Counted from the first letter of the stretch, positions 42,141-51,065 are shown. The stretch: 54,136 bases of DNA from Sphingomonas bacterium (GCF_903643035.1 NZ_CAHJWW010000001.1:1-54136), one strand, 5' to 3'. Notes: a model not told the origin generated them from the letters alone. Numbers and translations are program-made.

Positions 42141-44282
42141 ATGCGTCACTTTCTGCTTGCGACCGTGGCCGCGCTATTGCCCGCGGCGGCTCTCGCGCAG
42201 ATCGCGGCACCCACAGTCGCGGCGACGCCGGTCACCGATGACAGCGCGTTCGGGCTAGGCCAGATCGTTGTGACCGGCCATCGCGCCGAGGGCGTGTTGA
42301 TCGGCGGCGACACGATCGGACAGGAGGCGATCTACAGCTTCAATCGGCTCAGCCTCGACGATGCGGCGAGCCTCATCCCCGGCGTAACGTCGGGAAACAG
42401 CGGCGGGTCGCGCAACGAGCGGCTGATCTTCGTGCGCGGCTTCAACCGCTTCCAGGTGCCGCTGACGATCGACGGCATCCGCGTCTATCTTCCCGCCGAC
42501 AACCGGCTCGACTATGGCCGCTTTCTGACGCCCGACATCGCCGAAATTCAGGTCGCCAAGGGTTATGTCTCGGTCCTCAACGGCCCCGACGGCATGGGCG
42601 GCGCCATCAACCTTGTCACGCGCAAGCCGACGAAAGAGCTGGAGGTGGAGGCACGCGGCACATTGAGCCTCGGCCACGGTGCTGAATATGCCGGCTACAA
42701 CGTCTTCGGGCTGGTCGGCACCAAGCACGACCGCTGGTACGCACAGGCGAGCTATGCACGCAATTTCCAGGACCACTGGGACCTTGCCAGTGGCTTCCAG
42801 CCGACGGCGATCGAGAATGGCGGCCACCGCGACCTGTCGCGAACCGAGGACTGGCGGGTCAACGGCAAGATTGGCTTCACACCCAATGCTACCGACGAAT
42901 ATTCGTTGAGCTACACCCGGCAGGAGGGTGCCAAGCTCGCGCCGCTGCACATTACCGATCCGATCGCGGCGCAGCGATACTGGACCTGGCCCGCATGGAA
43001 CCTCGACAGCCTGTATTTCCTGTCGACTACCGCGCTCGGCGACGTCGCGACGCTCAAGACGCGGCTGTACCGCAACACCTTCTACAATCTGCTGCGTTCG
43101 TTCAGCACCGCGGCCGAGACGACCCAGGTCACCCCGAAGGCGTTTAACAGCCCGTATGACGACAAGGCCTATGGCGGCTCGATCGAGCTTGGGCTCGACG
43201 TCGCGACGACCGACCACTTCACCTTTGCCGCGCAATATCGTCGCGACGAGCACAACGAGGCGCAGCAGAGCTTCTCGGCGACGACGCTGCCCAATGGCAC
43301 CACCGAGCCGAACCAGCGCGACTCCGAGGATACCTACAGCCTTGCCGCCGAAAACACGCTGACGCTGGCCCACGGCGTCGTCTTCACCGCAGGCGTCGGC
43401 TACGACTGGCGCAACCTGATCGTGGCGCAAGAGTTTGGTGCGCCGCTCGGTACAAATCCCAGCACCACACCAAACCAGCTGTATTCCTATCCGCTGCGCA
43501 ACAGCAGTGCCTGGAGCGCACAGGGCCAGCTCGCCTGGGCGATCGACGACGCCACCAGCTTGCACGCCAGCATTTCTTCGCGCGCGCGCTTCCCGACGAT
43601 CTTCGAGCGCTTCAGCCAGCGCTTCGGTACCTCGATCCCCAATCCCGACCTGCGCCCCGAACGCGCCACCAATTATGAGATCGGCGGCAGCCACGTCTTT
43701 GGCCCGCTGCACGCCGAGGGAGCGGTGTTCTACAGCCACATCGACAACGCGATCGTTTCATACCCGACGCTGGCTTACAGCTGCACTGCCAGCGTCGCCC
43801 CGCCAGCCACCGGTGCATGCCCGCAAGTCAGCCTGGTCCAAAGCCGTAACCTCGGTAGCGGCAATTATTATGGCGGCGAGATATTGCTTGCAGTGCAGCT
43901 CAGCCCCAACGTGTCATTGGGCGGCAACTACACCTACACCCACCGCAGCCTCCGCGACCCGTCGAGTACCGCGTTCCGCCCGACCGATGTGCCGACGCAC
44001 AAGGCGTTTCTCTATGCCGACGTAACACCCGTCCACCGCGTCCACGTTATCCCCAGTCTCGAGATCGCCTCCGACCGCTGGACGGTCACCGACATCGCGC
44101 CGATCACTTATTATCGCACCGGCTCCTACGTGAACGGCGCGCTCCGGGTCGACTTCGACGTGCTCGCCAACGTCACTGTCGGCATCGGCGCCCGAAACCT
44201 GTTCGACGCCAATTACGTTCTCGTCGACGGCTTCCCCGAGCCCGGCCGCAGCTTCTTCGCGAGCATTCGCGCCAAAATTTGA
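42141..44282 (+). CDS. TonB-dependent receptor divergent from di-haem peroxidase
   Basis: A 713-residue receptor. The signal peptide is MRHFLLATVAALLPAAALAQ. After it come a TonB-box-like region (LGQIVVTGHRA) and the plug (LSLDDAASLIPGVTSGNSGG, ERLIFVRGFNRFQVPLTIDGIRVYLPADN, FLTPDIAEIQVAKGYVSVLNGPDGMGGAINLVTRKP), which is well conserved with siderophore-type receptors. The barrel ends RSFFASIRAKI. The final residue is isoleucine rather than the usual phenylalanine, which may slow barrel assembly. The ATG has GGGGGA about eight bases upstream. Divergent, direct-repeat-containing promoter DNA links it to the peroxidase pair. Iron or copper complexes are the most likely cargo. Confidence 0.88.
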   Translation: MRHFLLATVAALLPAAALAQIAAPTVAATPVTDDSAFGLGQIVVTGHRAEGVLIGGDTIGQEAIYSFNRLSLDDAASLIPGVTSGNSGGSRNERLIFVRGFNRFQVPLTIDGIRVYLPADNRLDYGRFLTPDIAEIQVAKGYVSVLNGPDGMGGAINLVTRKPTKELEVEARGTLSLGHGAEYAGYNVFGLVGTKHDRWYAQASYARNFQDHWDLASGFQPTAIENGGHRDLSRTEDWRVNGKIGFTPNATDEYSLSYTRQEGAKLAPLHITDPIAAQRYWTWPAWNLDSLYFLSTTALGDVATLKTRLYRNTFYNLLRSFSTAAETTQVTPKAFNSPYDDKAYGGSIELGLDVATTDHFTFAAQYRRDEHNEAQQSFSATTLPNGTTEPNQRDSEDTYSLAAENTLTLAHGVVFTAGVGYDWRNLIVAQEFGAPLGTNPSTTPNQLYSYPLRNSSAWSAQGQLAWAIDDATSLHASISSRARFPTIFERFSQRFGTSIPNPDLRPERATNYEIGGSHVFGPLHAEGAVFYSHIDNAIVSYPTLAYSCTASVAPPATGACPQVSLVQSRNLGSGNYYGGEILLAVQLSPNVSLGGNYTYTHRSLRDPSSTAFRPTDVPTHKAFLYADVTPVHRVHVIPSLEIASDRWTVTDIAPITYYRTGSYVNGALRVDFDVLANVTVGIGARNLFDANYVLVDGFPEPGRSFFASIRAKI

Positions 44283-44313
44283 GAGTCGGCGGTACTAACA
44301 GCTAGGGCGTTCG

Positions 44314-44883
44314 ATGGGCCGCAAGATCCGGATCGAGATGGGAGGCCTGCGCTACGGGCGCCTGGTCGGCATCGAGTTCTCGCACAGCGTCGGTGGCCAC
44401 GCCCATTGGCGGTTCGCCTGCGACTGCGGCAACGAGACCGTCGCTGGCGGGACTGCCGTGCGCTCCGGTACCACCGCCAGTTGCGGCTGCCTCCACCGCG
44501 AAATCTCGGCGGCGCGGCTGCTCAAGCACGGCCATCGTGCCGCCAAGCGGCATGAGCCAACTTATCGTGCGTGGCAGGAGATCAACACGATCTGCAGCAA
44601 CCCCGGCTCAGCGCGATATCGCGATTTCGGGGCGCGCGGCATCCGGGTCTGCCCGGCGTGGAAGACGGACTTCGAAACCTTCCTCGCCGACATGGGCGAA
44701 CGCCCGCCGCTGCACGTGCTCGTTCGCCTCGACCTTGCCCGTGACTTCGAAGCCGCCAACTGCCGATGGACCACGGTCAGGGACCGGTCGCAGCGTGCGA
44801 TTGAATGCGCCAACCGTCGCCGGAAGCGCCGCGCCGTGGATGCGGCACCATTGGCTCCTCCAAGTCCGGAAGTGATGATATAG
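44314..44883 (+). CDS. Phage-type zinc-binding protein of unknown function
   Basis: A 189-residue basic protein. Its plan is common in phage and prophage genomes: a beta-rich zinc-ribbon-like start (LRYGRLVGIEFSH, FACDCGNETVAGG, SGTTASCGCLHRE) with two Cys-x-Cys pairs, then PTYRAWQEINTICSNPGSARYRDFGARGIRVCPAW. It continues FLADMGERPPLHVLVRLDLARDFEAANCRW, which resembles the region around HNH or AP2-like homing proteins. In those the core often reads LDRID-x-x-x-Y-x-P-x-NCRW; here the same position is LVRLDLARDFEAANCRW. No other phage gene is nearby. It lies just behind the TonB receptor gene and before the molybdate pair, and may be a recent arrival. Confidence 0.65.
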   Translation: MGRKIRIEMGGLRYGRLVGIEFSHSVGGHAHWRFACDCGNETVAGGTAVRSGTTASCGCLHREISAARLLKHGHRAAKRHEPTYRAWQEINTICSNPGSARYRDFGARGIRVCPAWKTDFETFLADMGERPPLHVLVRLDLARDFEAANCRWTTVRDRSQRAIECANRRRKRRAVDAAPLAPPSPEVMI

Positions 44884-44903
44884 GCGCGCCAGAGGAGACC
44901 GAC

Positions 44904-45110
44904 ATGAGGATCAGTGCGCGCAATCAGATCAGGGGGAGGGTCATCTCGGTGACGCCCGGCGCGGTCAATGCCACGGTCAAGATCGACATTGGCGGCGGCA
45001 ATGTTGTCACCTCGAGCATCACCGAGGAAGCGGTCGCCGACCTCGGCCTCGCCGAAGGCGACGACGTTACCGTCATCGTCAAGGCCAGTGACGTCCTGAT
45101 CGGCAAGTAA
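44904..45110 (+). CDS. Mop/TOBE-domain molybdate-binding protein
   Basis: A 68-residue protein consisting of one Mop/TOBE domain: MRISARNQIRGRVISVTPGA, VNATVKIDIGGGNVVTSSIT, DLGLAEGDDVTVIVKASDVLIGK. Such molbindins bind molybdate or tungstate as multimers and serve as cytoplasmic stores or sensors. The length is exactly that of a single-domain Mop protein. The ATG at 44904 begins right at the conserved M-x-x-S-A-R-N start, with GAGGAGA about ten bases upstream. The stop codon is followed directly by the GTG of the ModE-like gene, so the pair is co-translated. Confidence 0.9.
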   Translation: MRISARNQIRGRVISVTPGAVNATVKIDIGGGNVVTSSITEEAVADLGLAEGDDVTVIVKASDVLIGK

Positions 45111-45500
45111 GTGGTCCCGCGGATCGGCTCCTTGAAGCTGAAACCGCAGCTGTTTTGCGGTGTCGAACGCGCCATGGGACCAGGCAGAGCCGATCTGCTC
45201 GACGCCATCTCCGCGCACGGTTCGATCTCCGCCGCCGGCCGGGCGCTCGGCATGAGCTATCGCTACACGTGGCTTCAGGTCGACGGGATGAACCGTTGCT
45301 TCGACGAGAAGCTGGTCGAAGCAACGGCAGGCGGGCGCGGCGGCGGAGCGGTCGTCACCGATCACGGTAGACTGGTATTGGAGGCCTATCGCGAACTCGA
45401 AGCGGCATTGATAAAAGCCGCGCGCGATCATCCACGACTGGTGGAACTCGAGACGCTGATGCGTGACGTACCGCTAAACCACGGCGGAGGGAGTCGCTGA
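45111..45500 (+). CDS. ModE-like winged helix regulator (N-terminal domain only)
   Basis: A 129-residue regulator starting at a GTG immediately after the Mop gene stop. It contains the LysR-like winged helix-turn-helix of ModE: RADLLDAISAHGSISAAGRALGMSYRYTWLQVDGMN, then LVEATAGGRGGGAVVTDHGRLVLEAYRELE. It lacks the C-terminal TOBE domains with which E. coli ModE senses molybdate. The sensing half is effectively encoded next door as the separate Mop protein. No modABC transporter is in the window. The likely role is molybdate-dependent control, possibly with the Mop protein as sensor subunit. Confidence 0.88.
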   Translation: MVPRIGSLKLKPQLFCGVERAMGPGRADLLDAISAHGSISAAGRALGMSYRYTWLQVDGMNRCFDEKLVEATAGGRGGGAVVTDHGRLVLEAYRELEAALIKAARDHPRLVELETLMRDVPLNHGGGSR

Positions 45501-45739
45501 GGCAGCATCTCGTTTGTCTGTTGCGGGCGCGGCGATCGACGGCACCGCGCTAGCGGTAACGGCGGCCGACGACGACAAGACCGCCGACTACGTCCGCGTC
45601 TCCCGAACGCTGGTGTCCGGACGGCAAGCGTCGGTCTATGTTCGACCGACGCGGCAGCTGGCGGAGCCAACGTTGACGCGGCGGCGAGCGCGGTCGACAC
45701 TCGCGCGTAGGCTCTGACGGTCGGGCTCAAGGAGCGGCG

Positions 45740-47206
45740 ATGACGACGGCGATGACCGAGGCTTGGGACCAGCGCGACGCGGGCACGATGCGCGCCCTGC
45801 TCGACGTCCAGCGCGCAACGTTCGTTCGCGAGCTCCCGGTGCCGGCGGCGGTCCGCATCGACCGGCTGCGCCGCGCCGAGACGTTGCTGATCGACCACCA
45901 AGACGCGCTGGTCGCCGCGATCTCCGAGGACTTCGGCCATCGTTCGACCGAGATGTCGCTGATGACCGACATCATGTCGTCGGTGAAGCCGCTGCGCCAC
46001 GCGATCAAGCATCTTGCCGGCTGGATGAAGCCCGAGCGGCGGAGCCTCGACTTCCCGCTCGGTCTGCTCGGCGCGCGGGCGCGGGTCGAGTTTCAGCCGA
46101 AGGGCGTCGTCGGCATCATTTCGCCGTGGAATTTTCCGGTCAACCTGACCTTCGGGCCGCTGGCCGGGGTGTTGGCCGCCGGTAACCGTGCGATGATCAA
46201 GCCGTCGGAGTACACCCCGGTGACCTCCGCGCTGATGGCGTCGCTGATCGCCGCCGCCTTCGATCCCGCCGAAGTGACGGTCGTCACCGGCGGCCCGGCG
46301 GCGGGCAAGGCGTTCGCCGAACTGCCGTTCGACCACCTCGTCTTCACCGGCGGAACCGCGGTCGGGAAGCACGTCATGGCGGCGGCGGCCGCGAACCTCG
46401 TGCCATTGACGCTCGAGCTGGGAGGCAAGTCGCCGACGATCGTCTCGCGATCGGCTGACATCGCGCGCGCGACCGACCGGATCGCGATGGGCAAGATGAT
46501 GAACGCCGGCCAGATCTGCCTCGCGCCCGACTATCTCCTCGTGCCGCGCGAGCGCGAGGACGCGGTCGTCGCCGGTCTCCAGAACGCGGTGGCGGCGATG
46601 TACCCGACGCTGCTCGCCAACCCCGATTACACGTCGGTGCTCGGCGCGCGCCACCGGGAGCGGCTCGAGGCGCATGTCGCCGACGCCCGCGCCAAGGGGG
46701 CTGAGGTCATCGTCGTCAACCCCGGCAATGAGGACTTCGCGACCCAGAACGGCAACAAGATGCCGCTCCACATCCTACGCCGCGTCGACGACAGTATGAC
46801 CGTGATGCAGGAGGAAATCTTCGGCCCGCTGCTTCCGGTCGTGCCATACGATACGGTCGACGACGCGATCGACCGGATCAACCGCCGCGATCGGCCGCTC
46901 GGCCTCTACTGGTTTGGCGACGACGCGGAGGAACAGCGACGCGTGCTTGACCGGACGATCTCGGGCGGGGTGACGATCAACGATGTCGTGTTTCACGTCT
47001 CTGCCGAGAATCTGCCGTTCGGCGGTGTCGGCCCGGCCGGGATGGGCAGCTATCACGGGCTCGACGGCTTCCGCGCGTTCAGCCACGCCAAGGCGGTGTA
47101 TTCCCAGCCAAAGATCGACCTCGCCAGGCTCGCCGGGTTCAAGCCGCCCTACGGCGACAAGACGCGCAAGGCCTTTGCGCGCGAGCTCAAGCGCACAGCC
47201 GCATAA
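45740..47206 (+). CDS. Coniferyl aldehyde dehydrogenase-like ALDH
   Basis: A 488-residue NAD(P)-dependent aldehyde dehydrogenase. The fold begins MRALLDVQRATFVRELPVPAA, a typical start of the coniferyl aldehyde dehydrogenase (CalB) branch. The cofactor region IISPWNFPVNLTFGPLAGVLAAGNRAMIKPSEYTP is intact. Catalytic residues are Glu226 in LELGGKSP and nucleophile Cys260 in NAGQICLAPDY. Near the C-terminus, AENLPFGGVGPAGMGSYHG and the hydrophobic tail are also as expected. Known members oxidise coniferyl aldehyde to ferulate in lignin-monomer catabolism, and broader fatty or aromatic aldehydes in other strains. No other lignin-pathway gene is nearby. A GGAG-type site (AAGGAG) precedes the ATG. 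Confidence 0.9.
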   Translation: MTTAMTEAWDQRDAGTMRALLDVQRATFVRELPVPAAVRIDRLRRAETLLIDHQDALVAAISEDFGHRSTEMSLMTDIMSSVKPLRHAIKHLAGWMKPERRSLDFPLGLLGARARVEFQPKGVVGIISPWNFPVNLTFGPLAGVLAAGNRAMIKPSEYTPVTSALMASLIAAAFDPAEVTVVTGGPAAGKAFAELPFDHLVFTGGTAVGKHVMAAAAANLVPLTLELGGKSPTIVSRSADIARATDRIAMGKMMNAGQICLAPDYLLVPREREDAVVAGLQNAVAAMYPTLLANPDYTSVLGARHRERLEAHVADARAKGAEVIVVNPGNEDFATQNGNKMPLHILRRVDDSMTVMQEEIFGPLLPVVPYDTVDDAIDRINRRDRPLGLYWFGDDAEEQRRVLDRTISGGVTINDVVFHVSAENLPFGGVGPAGMGSYHGLDGFRAFSHAKAVYSQPKIDLARLAGFKPPYGDKTRKAFARELKRTAA

Positions 47207-47274
47207 GCCAGAAATCTAATCGGCGCGCGCCTTTGGGCATCACGATGCGCGTCCAGAATGAACGAGAGCCGCCG

Positions 47275-48480
47275 CTACCCGAGGCGCCGCGTGAGCCGCT
47301 CCTGGAGTAATGACCAGCGCCGTGGCTGTCGTCGCTTGACGGCAATCGCGAGCGCTTTCTTCGGACCGACGAGGACGAGGAGCTGCTTGGCCCGGGTGAC
47401 GGCGGTGTAGATCAGCTCGCGGCCAAGCATCGTGTAGGCCTGCATTGTAAGAGGGAGCACGACGACGGGGTATTCTGACCCCTGCGACTTGTGGATCGTG
47501 GTGGCGTAGGCCAGCTGGACGGCATCGAGCTCGCCGAAATCGAACACCGCTTCGGTCTGGCCGAACATCGCGGTCAGTTCGCCGTCGACGTGGTCGACAG
47601 CGGTGACCACTTCAAGGTCGCCATTGTAGAGGTCGCGCTCTCGGTCGTTGATGATGTGCATGATCTTGTCGCCGGGCCCGTAGCTCTGCCCGAATTTTTC
47701 GATCGCGGTATCGGTCGGCGGATTGAGCCGGGTCTGGAGGAGAATGTTGAGCGCGCGCGCGCCGGCACCGCCGCGCTGCATCGGGCTGAGGACCTGAATG
47801 TCGCGCGCTGGATCGAACCCGAACCGCCGTGGGATATGGCGTGCGACGAGATCGACAACGCGATCTGCAACATCGCCCGGATCGGTCGCATCGACGTAGA
47901 AGAAGTCGCCCTCGTCGCGCGCCGAGAGGTCGGGCATCGCGCCCTCGTTGATCCGGTGGGCGTTTATGATGATCTTGCTCGTCGCCGCCTGGCGGAACAC
48001 TTCGGTCAGGCGGACGACGGGAACAGCGCCGCTGGCGATGATGTCTTTGAGCACCTGGCCAAGCCCGACCGAGGGCAGCTGGTCGACATCGCCGACCATC
48101 AGCAACGCGGCAGCGGGCGGCAACGCTTTAAGCATCGCGTTCATCAGCGGCACGTCGACCATGCTGGTCTCGTCGACGACGAGCAGGTCGCACTCGAGCG
48201 GGTTGTCGGCGTTGCGCTTGAACCCGCCCTCATTCGGATCGGTCTCCAGCAGCCGGTGGAGCGTCATGGCACCGAGACCGGTAGACTCGGCCAGCCGCTT
48301 GGCCGCGCGCCCGGTCGGCGCGGCGAGCGCGATAGCCAGCTTCTTCGCCGCAAGGACCTTGAGGATCGAGTTGACCAACGCCGTCTTGCCGACACCAGGA
48401 CCACCGGTAATGACACAGACCTTCGACACCAGGGCGAGCCGCAGCGCTTCATCCTGGCTCGGCGACAGCTTGGCCTCGGT
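47275..48480 (-). pseudogene. RecD2-type helicase, C-terminal part, truncated by transposon
   Basis: The frame enters from the transposon boundary as [20 protein letters not shown] and continues with the whole SF1B motor: Walker A GGPGVGKT, motif Ia [14 protein letters not shown], Walker [20 protein letters not shown], the 2B/SH3 region, and the C-terminal motifs [12 protein letters not shown] and [15 protein letters not shown]. About 350 residues of a typical ATP-dependent RecD2-like helicase should precede this point. They are missing, and a TAA inside the transposon end (48484-48486) closes the frame upstream. An internal GTG at 48429 could start a shortened product, but the N-terminal domain is lost. 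The remaining motor is without lesions, so truncation appears recent. Confidence 0.8.
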
Positions 48481-48507
48481 GCATTATTGGGACACAGATT
48501 CACGGTA
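48479..48507 (+). repeat. Left terminal inverted repeat of the Tn3-like element
   Basis: Starts GTGCATTATTGGGACACAGA and ends TTCACGGTA. It matches the right end except at two positions. It lacks the GGGG beginning of many Tn3 elements. The junction with the RecD2 frame is at about 48480. Confidence 0.85.
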
Positions 48508-49249
48508 GGGGCGCAGCGTTCGGGCGACTCAGTTTGCCGATGATATCCCGCTCGAAGCAGACGATATCGCGCCGTCCCTCAATCAGCTCTGCGGCAGAGA
48601 GGTCCGCGGCGACAGCGCCATCGGTGAGCAGTATGCCGTGGTCGCACAGCATCGCCCAGCTGGCGAGATCGTGCAGAGCGGTGATCAACGTTAGGCCCTT
48701 TGCGACCAAGCCCGACAAGGCTGTCTTCAGGTCGTAGGCGCACACCGGATCGAGCCAGTTGAATGGTTCGTCCAAGATGACGGCCTGCCGAGGAGCTGAA
48801 GCAACGAACGCTGCATAGATCGCGATTCGCTGACGGTTTCCGCTCGACAGCGTGCTCATTCGCCGATCAAGCAGCGCCGCGATGCCGAGTGCTGCGCGAA
48901 GCGGAGCGAGATCACGGTCTTGATCCAGATGATGTTGCCTCCCCGCGAGCAGGCTCAACAGTTGGCCAGGAACCAAGCCGCCAGGCAGCAGCGCCGCCTC
49001 CGAAGCAAACCCGATTACTCGTGCTCGCGATGCGCGATCGCTCGTGACGTCAACGCCATTGATGGCAATGCCGCCGCTGGCGACCTCGATCCGACCCGCC
49101 ACCGCCCGGAGCAACGAAGTCTTGCCGCTCCCGTTCGCACCAACAATTCCGAGCCATTCCCCAGGGCGAGCTTCGAGTGTGACGCCGCGGATGGCAAGCG
49201 ACCTGCCTCGAACCACATCGACGCCTCGGACGTCGATCCGCACCGTCAA
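48500..49249 (-). CDS. ABC transporter ATP-binding protein (transposon cargo)
   Basis: About 249 residues with all the ATPase motifs: Walker A GANGSGKTS, Q-loop region VIGFASEAALLPGG, signature TLSSGNRQRIAI (S-S-G-N in place of the usual S-G-G-Q), Walker B AVILDEPFNWLDP and the switch histidine in ITALHDLASW. The architecture is that of ABC-2-type exporters. The start is taken as the TTG at 49249, where TTGA overlaps the stop of the permease gene; a GTG at 49243 is an alternative. The end of the gene lies inside the inner side of the transposon's left terminal repeat. Because it is co-translated with the adjoining permease, the two probably form one transporter; the substrate is unknown, and drug or peptide export is a guess. 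Confidence 0.85.
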   Translation of the reverse strand: MTVRIDVRGVDVVRGRSLAIRGVTLEARPGEWLGIVGANGSGKTSLLRAVAGRIEVASGGIAINGVDVTSDRASRARVIGFASEAALLPGGLVPGQLLSLLAGRQHHLDQDRDLAPLRAALGIAALLDRRMSTLSSGNRQRIAIYAAFVASAPRQAVILDEPFNWLDPVCAYDLKTALSGLVAKGLTLITALHDLASWAMLCDHGILLTDGAVAADLSAAELIEGRRDIVCFERDIIGKLSRPNAAPLP

Positions 49250-50346
49250 GGCACCGCCCACGTGGCAGCGCGGGCAGCCCGGTAGAGGTACGTGAGCCGG
49301 AGCACCAACCATCCAGCAGCCAGCGGCGGGAACGCCGAACCGAGCAGGGCGGTTGCGGACAGGTCCAGCTGGATCGCCAAGTTGGCCGCACGGCGCGATC
49401 GCGTTCGATAATACCATACCCTAGCGACGGCCACGCTGGCGAAAGCGAGCGCGACTATAAGGATGACAAGCAAATCCCCGCTCGGCATTCGGGTCAGTGC
49501 CAACTCGGCCAGAGTGACGACCACGCAGAAAATGCCGGCCACGATAAGATGATCGCCCGCACTGATCAGCGGGCCACGGCCGGTGAAAGCCGTAAACCGG
49601 ACAAGTTGATCATCGACCCGCGTCAGGAGGAGCAGGGCGCCGAGTGCGGGGACGCCCAGTGCAACGACCCCGGCGATGTTGCCAGCGGTCCGCGCTATTA
49701 CCGCTGCGAATACGGCCACGGCGAGCGCGAGAACGCTGGGAACGACGAAAATCGTCGATGTCTTCGCGGGCATCATCGTCTGGTGCCCGGCGATAATGAC
49801 GGCGAGATGGGGAGACCAAACCGAAGTGCCGGTCGTATTATGCCGCTGCGCCTCCGTCGCATGCACGCGCCTCGTCCGAAAAAGCCGACCGATTGCTGTT
49901 GTTGCACCGGGTATGACGGCACCGAAGAACAGCGCTGCTGCCACCGCCAACGGCCAGAGGGAAGGCGCTCGGCCATCCCACTCGACGACGCTGGCAACGA
50001 GGAGACTGGCGATCAAGACCGGAGTCAGGGCGACCGCCTTATAGGTCAGTCGGGTCGGGGGATCGAGCGCGTCGGCACACAAGGCCGATCCATCGACGAA
50101 ATCCCGAAGCCGGCTGCTCGCGGCCTGCATAGTGCCGGCCGCCGCGACTGCCATGATGACGAGTATGGAACCGGGCACCCAGTTCGGCCAGGTCGGCGCA
50201 TTCACAGGGTGCGAGTTGATTAGCCAGCCAAGTCCGATCGCGGCAAATGTACCCAGAAGCAGGCGATCCCGCCATGAACCGAGCACATCCGCAAGGCCGT
50301 TCTGGATCAGCAGCAGGTCATGGCATAGCAACCGAGTTGTCGTCAT
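49246..50346 (-). CDS. ABC transporter membrane protein (transposon cargo)
   Basis: A 366-residue membrane protein with about nine predicted hydrophobic helices, for example LLLGTFAAIGLGWLI, SILVIMAVAAAGTMQ, VLIASLLVASVVEW, LAVAAALFFGAVIPGATTAI, VPSVLALAVAVFAAVIA, VVALGVPALGALLLL and VILIVALAFASVAVARVW. I do not recognise the family, but pairing with an ATPase gene (four-base overlap downstream) makes it the permease of an ABC exporter. Its ATG overlaps the stop of the resolvase gene by four bases, so resolvase, permease and ATPase are translated in a chain. It has no signal for a distinct promoter. GC content is a little below that of the flanking host genes. Confidence 0.75.
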   Translation of the reverse strand: MTTTRLLCHDLLLIQNGLADVLGSWRDRLLLGTFAAIGLGWLINSHPVNAPTWPNWVPGSILVIMAVAAAGTMQAASSRLRDFVDGSALCADALDPPTRLTYKAVALTPVLIASLLVASVVEWDGRAPSLWPLAVAAALFFGAVIPGATTAIGRLFRTRRVHATEAQRHNTTGTSVWSPHLAVIIAGHQTMMPAKTSTIFVVPSVLALAVAVFAAVIARTAGNIAGVVALGVPALGALLLLTRVDDQLVRFTAFTGRGPLISAGDHLIVAGIFCVVVTLAELALTRMPSGDLLVILIVALAFASVAVARVWYYRTRSRRAANLAIQLDLSATALLGSAFPPLAAGWLVLRLTYLYRAARAATWAVP

Positions 50347-50936
50347 ATGGCGGCGACGGACCCCGACCGGTGCGACGCGACGATCCTCGATACCGTCGGC
50401 TGACTGACGTCATAGAGCCGCGCCATCTCGGCCGCCGATTTTCGGCCCGAAATCACGCTGTCGGCGATTTCAGCGCGCTTCGCTTCATCGAGTTTGCGCC
50501 GCCGCCCGCCGATCCGCCCTTCGGCCCTTGCTTGGGCAAGCCCTGCGCTGGTTCGCTCGCGGATCATTGCCCGCTCGAACTCAGCAAAGCTGCCGACCAT
50601 CTGCATCATCATGCGGCCAGCAGGCGTGGTCGTGTCGATGGCCTCGGTCAGCGACCGGAACCCCGCACCCGCCGCCTCGATGCGCTCGATCAGGTGCAGG
50701 AGATCCTGCAGCGAACGCGTCAGCCGGTCGAGCTTCCAGACGACAACGGTGTCGCCGGGCCGAAGCTGGCGGAGCATGTCGTGAAGGACCGGCCGATCCC
50801 ATCGCCCGCCGGACGCTGCTTCTTCAAACACACGCTGGCACCCGGCGACGGCAAGCGACCGCGCCTGCGCCGCGTTCGACTGTTCGTCACCCTTTGACAC
50901 CCGGGCGTAGCCGATCAGGTAGGATTCGACGGTCAC
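50343..50936 (-). CDS. tnpR: Tn3-type resolvase (serine recombinase)
   Basis: A 197-residue resolvase. The catalytic serine is Ser14 in YLIGYARVSKGDEQ. The conserved segments WKLDRLTRSLQDLLHLI and GSFAEFERAMIRERTSAGLA are present, and a C-terminal helix-turn-helix (KSAAEMARLYDVSQPTVSRIV) binds the res site. It resolves cointegrates made by the divergent transposase. The start codon faces tnpA across a gap of about 130 bases. Its stop overlaps the permease start (ATGA). Resolvases of this family also repress their own promoter by binding res, so the cargo genes may share that control. Confidence 0.9.
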   Translation of the reverse strand: MTVESYLIGYARVSKGDEQSNAAQARSLAVAGCQRVFEEAASGGRWDRPVLHDMLRQLRPGDTVVVWKLDRLTRSLQDLLHLIERIEAAGAGFRSLTEAIDTTTPAGRMMMQMVGSFAEFERAMIRERTSAGLAQARAEGRIGGRRRKLDEAKRAEIADSVISGRKSAAEMARLYDVSQPTVSRIVASHRSGSVAAI

Positions 50937-51065
50937 GGAAGCCTTTCACAAACGAGCGTCTGCGGAAGCCCCGCGGACCGAGGTCGCCGCAAGAGCGCGA
51001 GAACCTTTCACAATCCTCTTTCATGACGGTAGCGTAAGGCAAGAGGTTTTTGTTGGAGGTTGCCG
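50937..51065. other. Probable res/promoter region between tnpR and tnpA
   Basis: 129 bases between divergent start codons. The sequence CCTTTCACAA occurs twice in direct orientation (50942-50951 and 51004-51013), a candidate for resolvase subsites. The GGAGG before tnpA is at about 51056-51060. Both transposition genes must have their promoters here. Confidence 0.6.

Noticed and set aside
42255-43739. 494-codon minus-strand frame opposite the third TonB receptor.
   Set aside because: No recognisable domain; composition is that of a GC-rich shadow frame.
45428-46771. 447-codon minus-strand frame opposite the aldehyde dehydrogenase.
   Set aside because: His/Arg/Asp-rich shadow with no family; the plus-strand ALDH has complete catalytic motifs.
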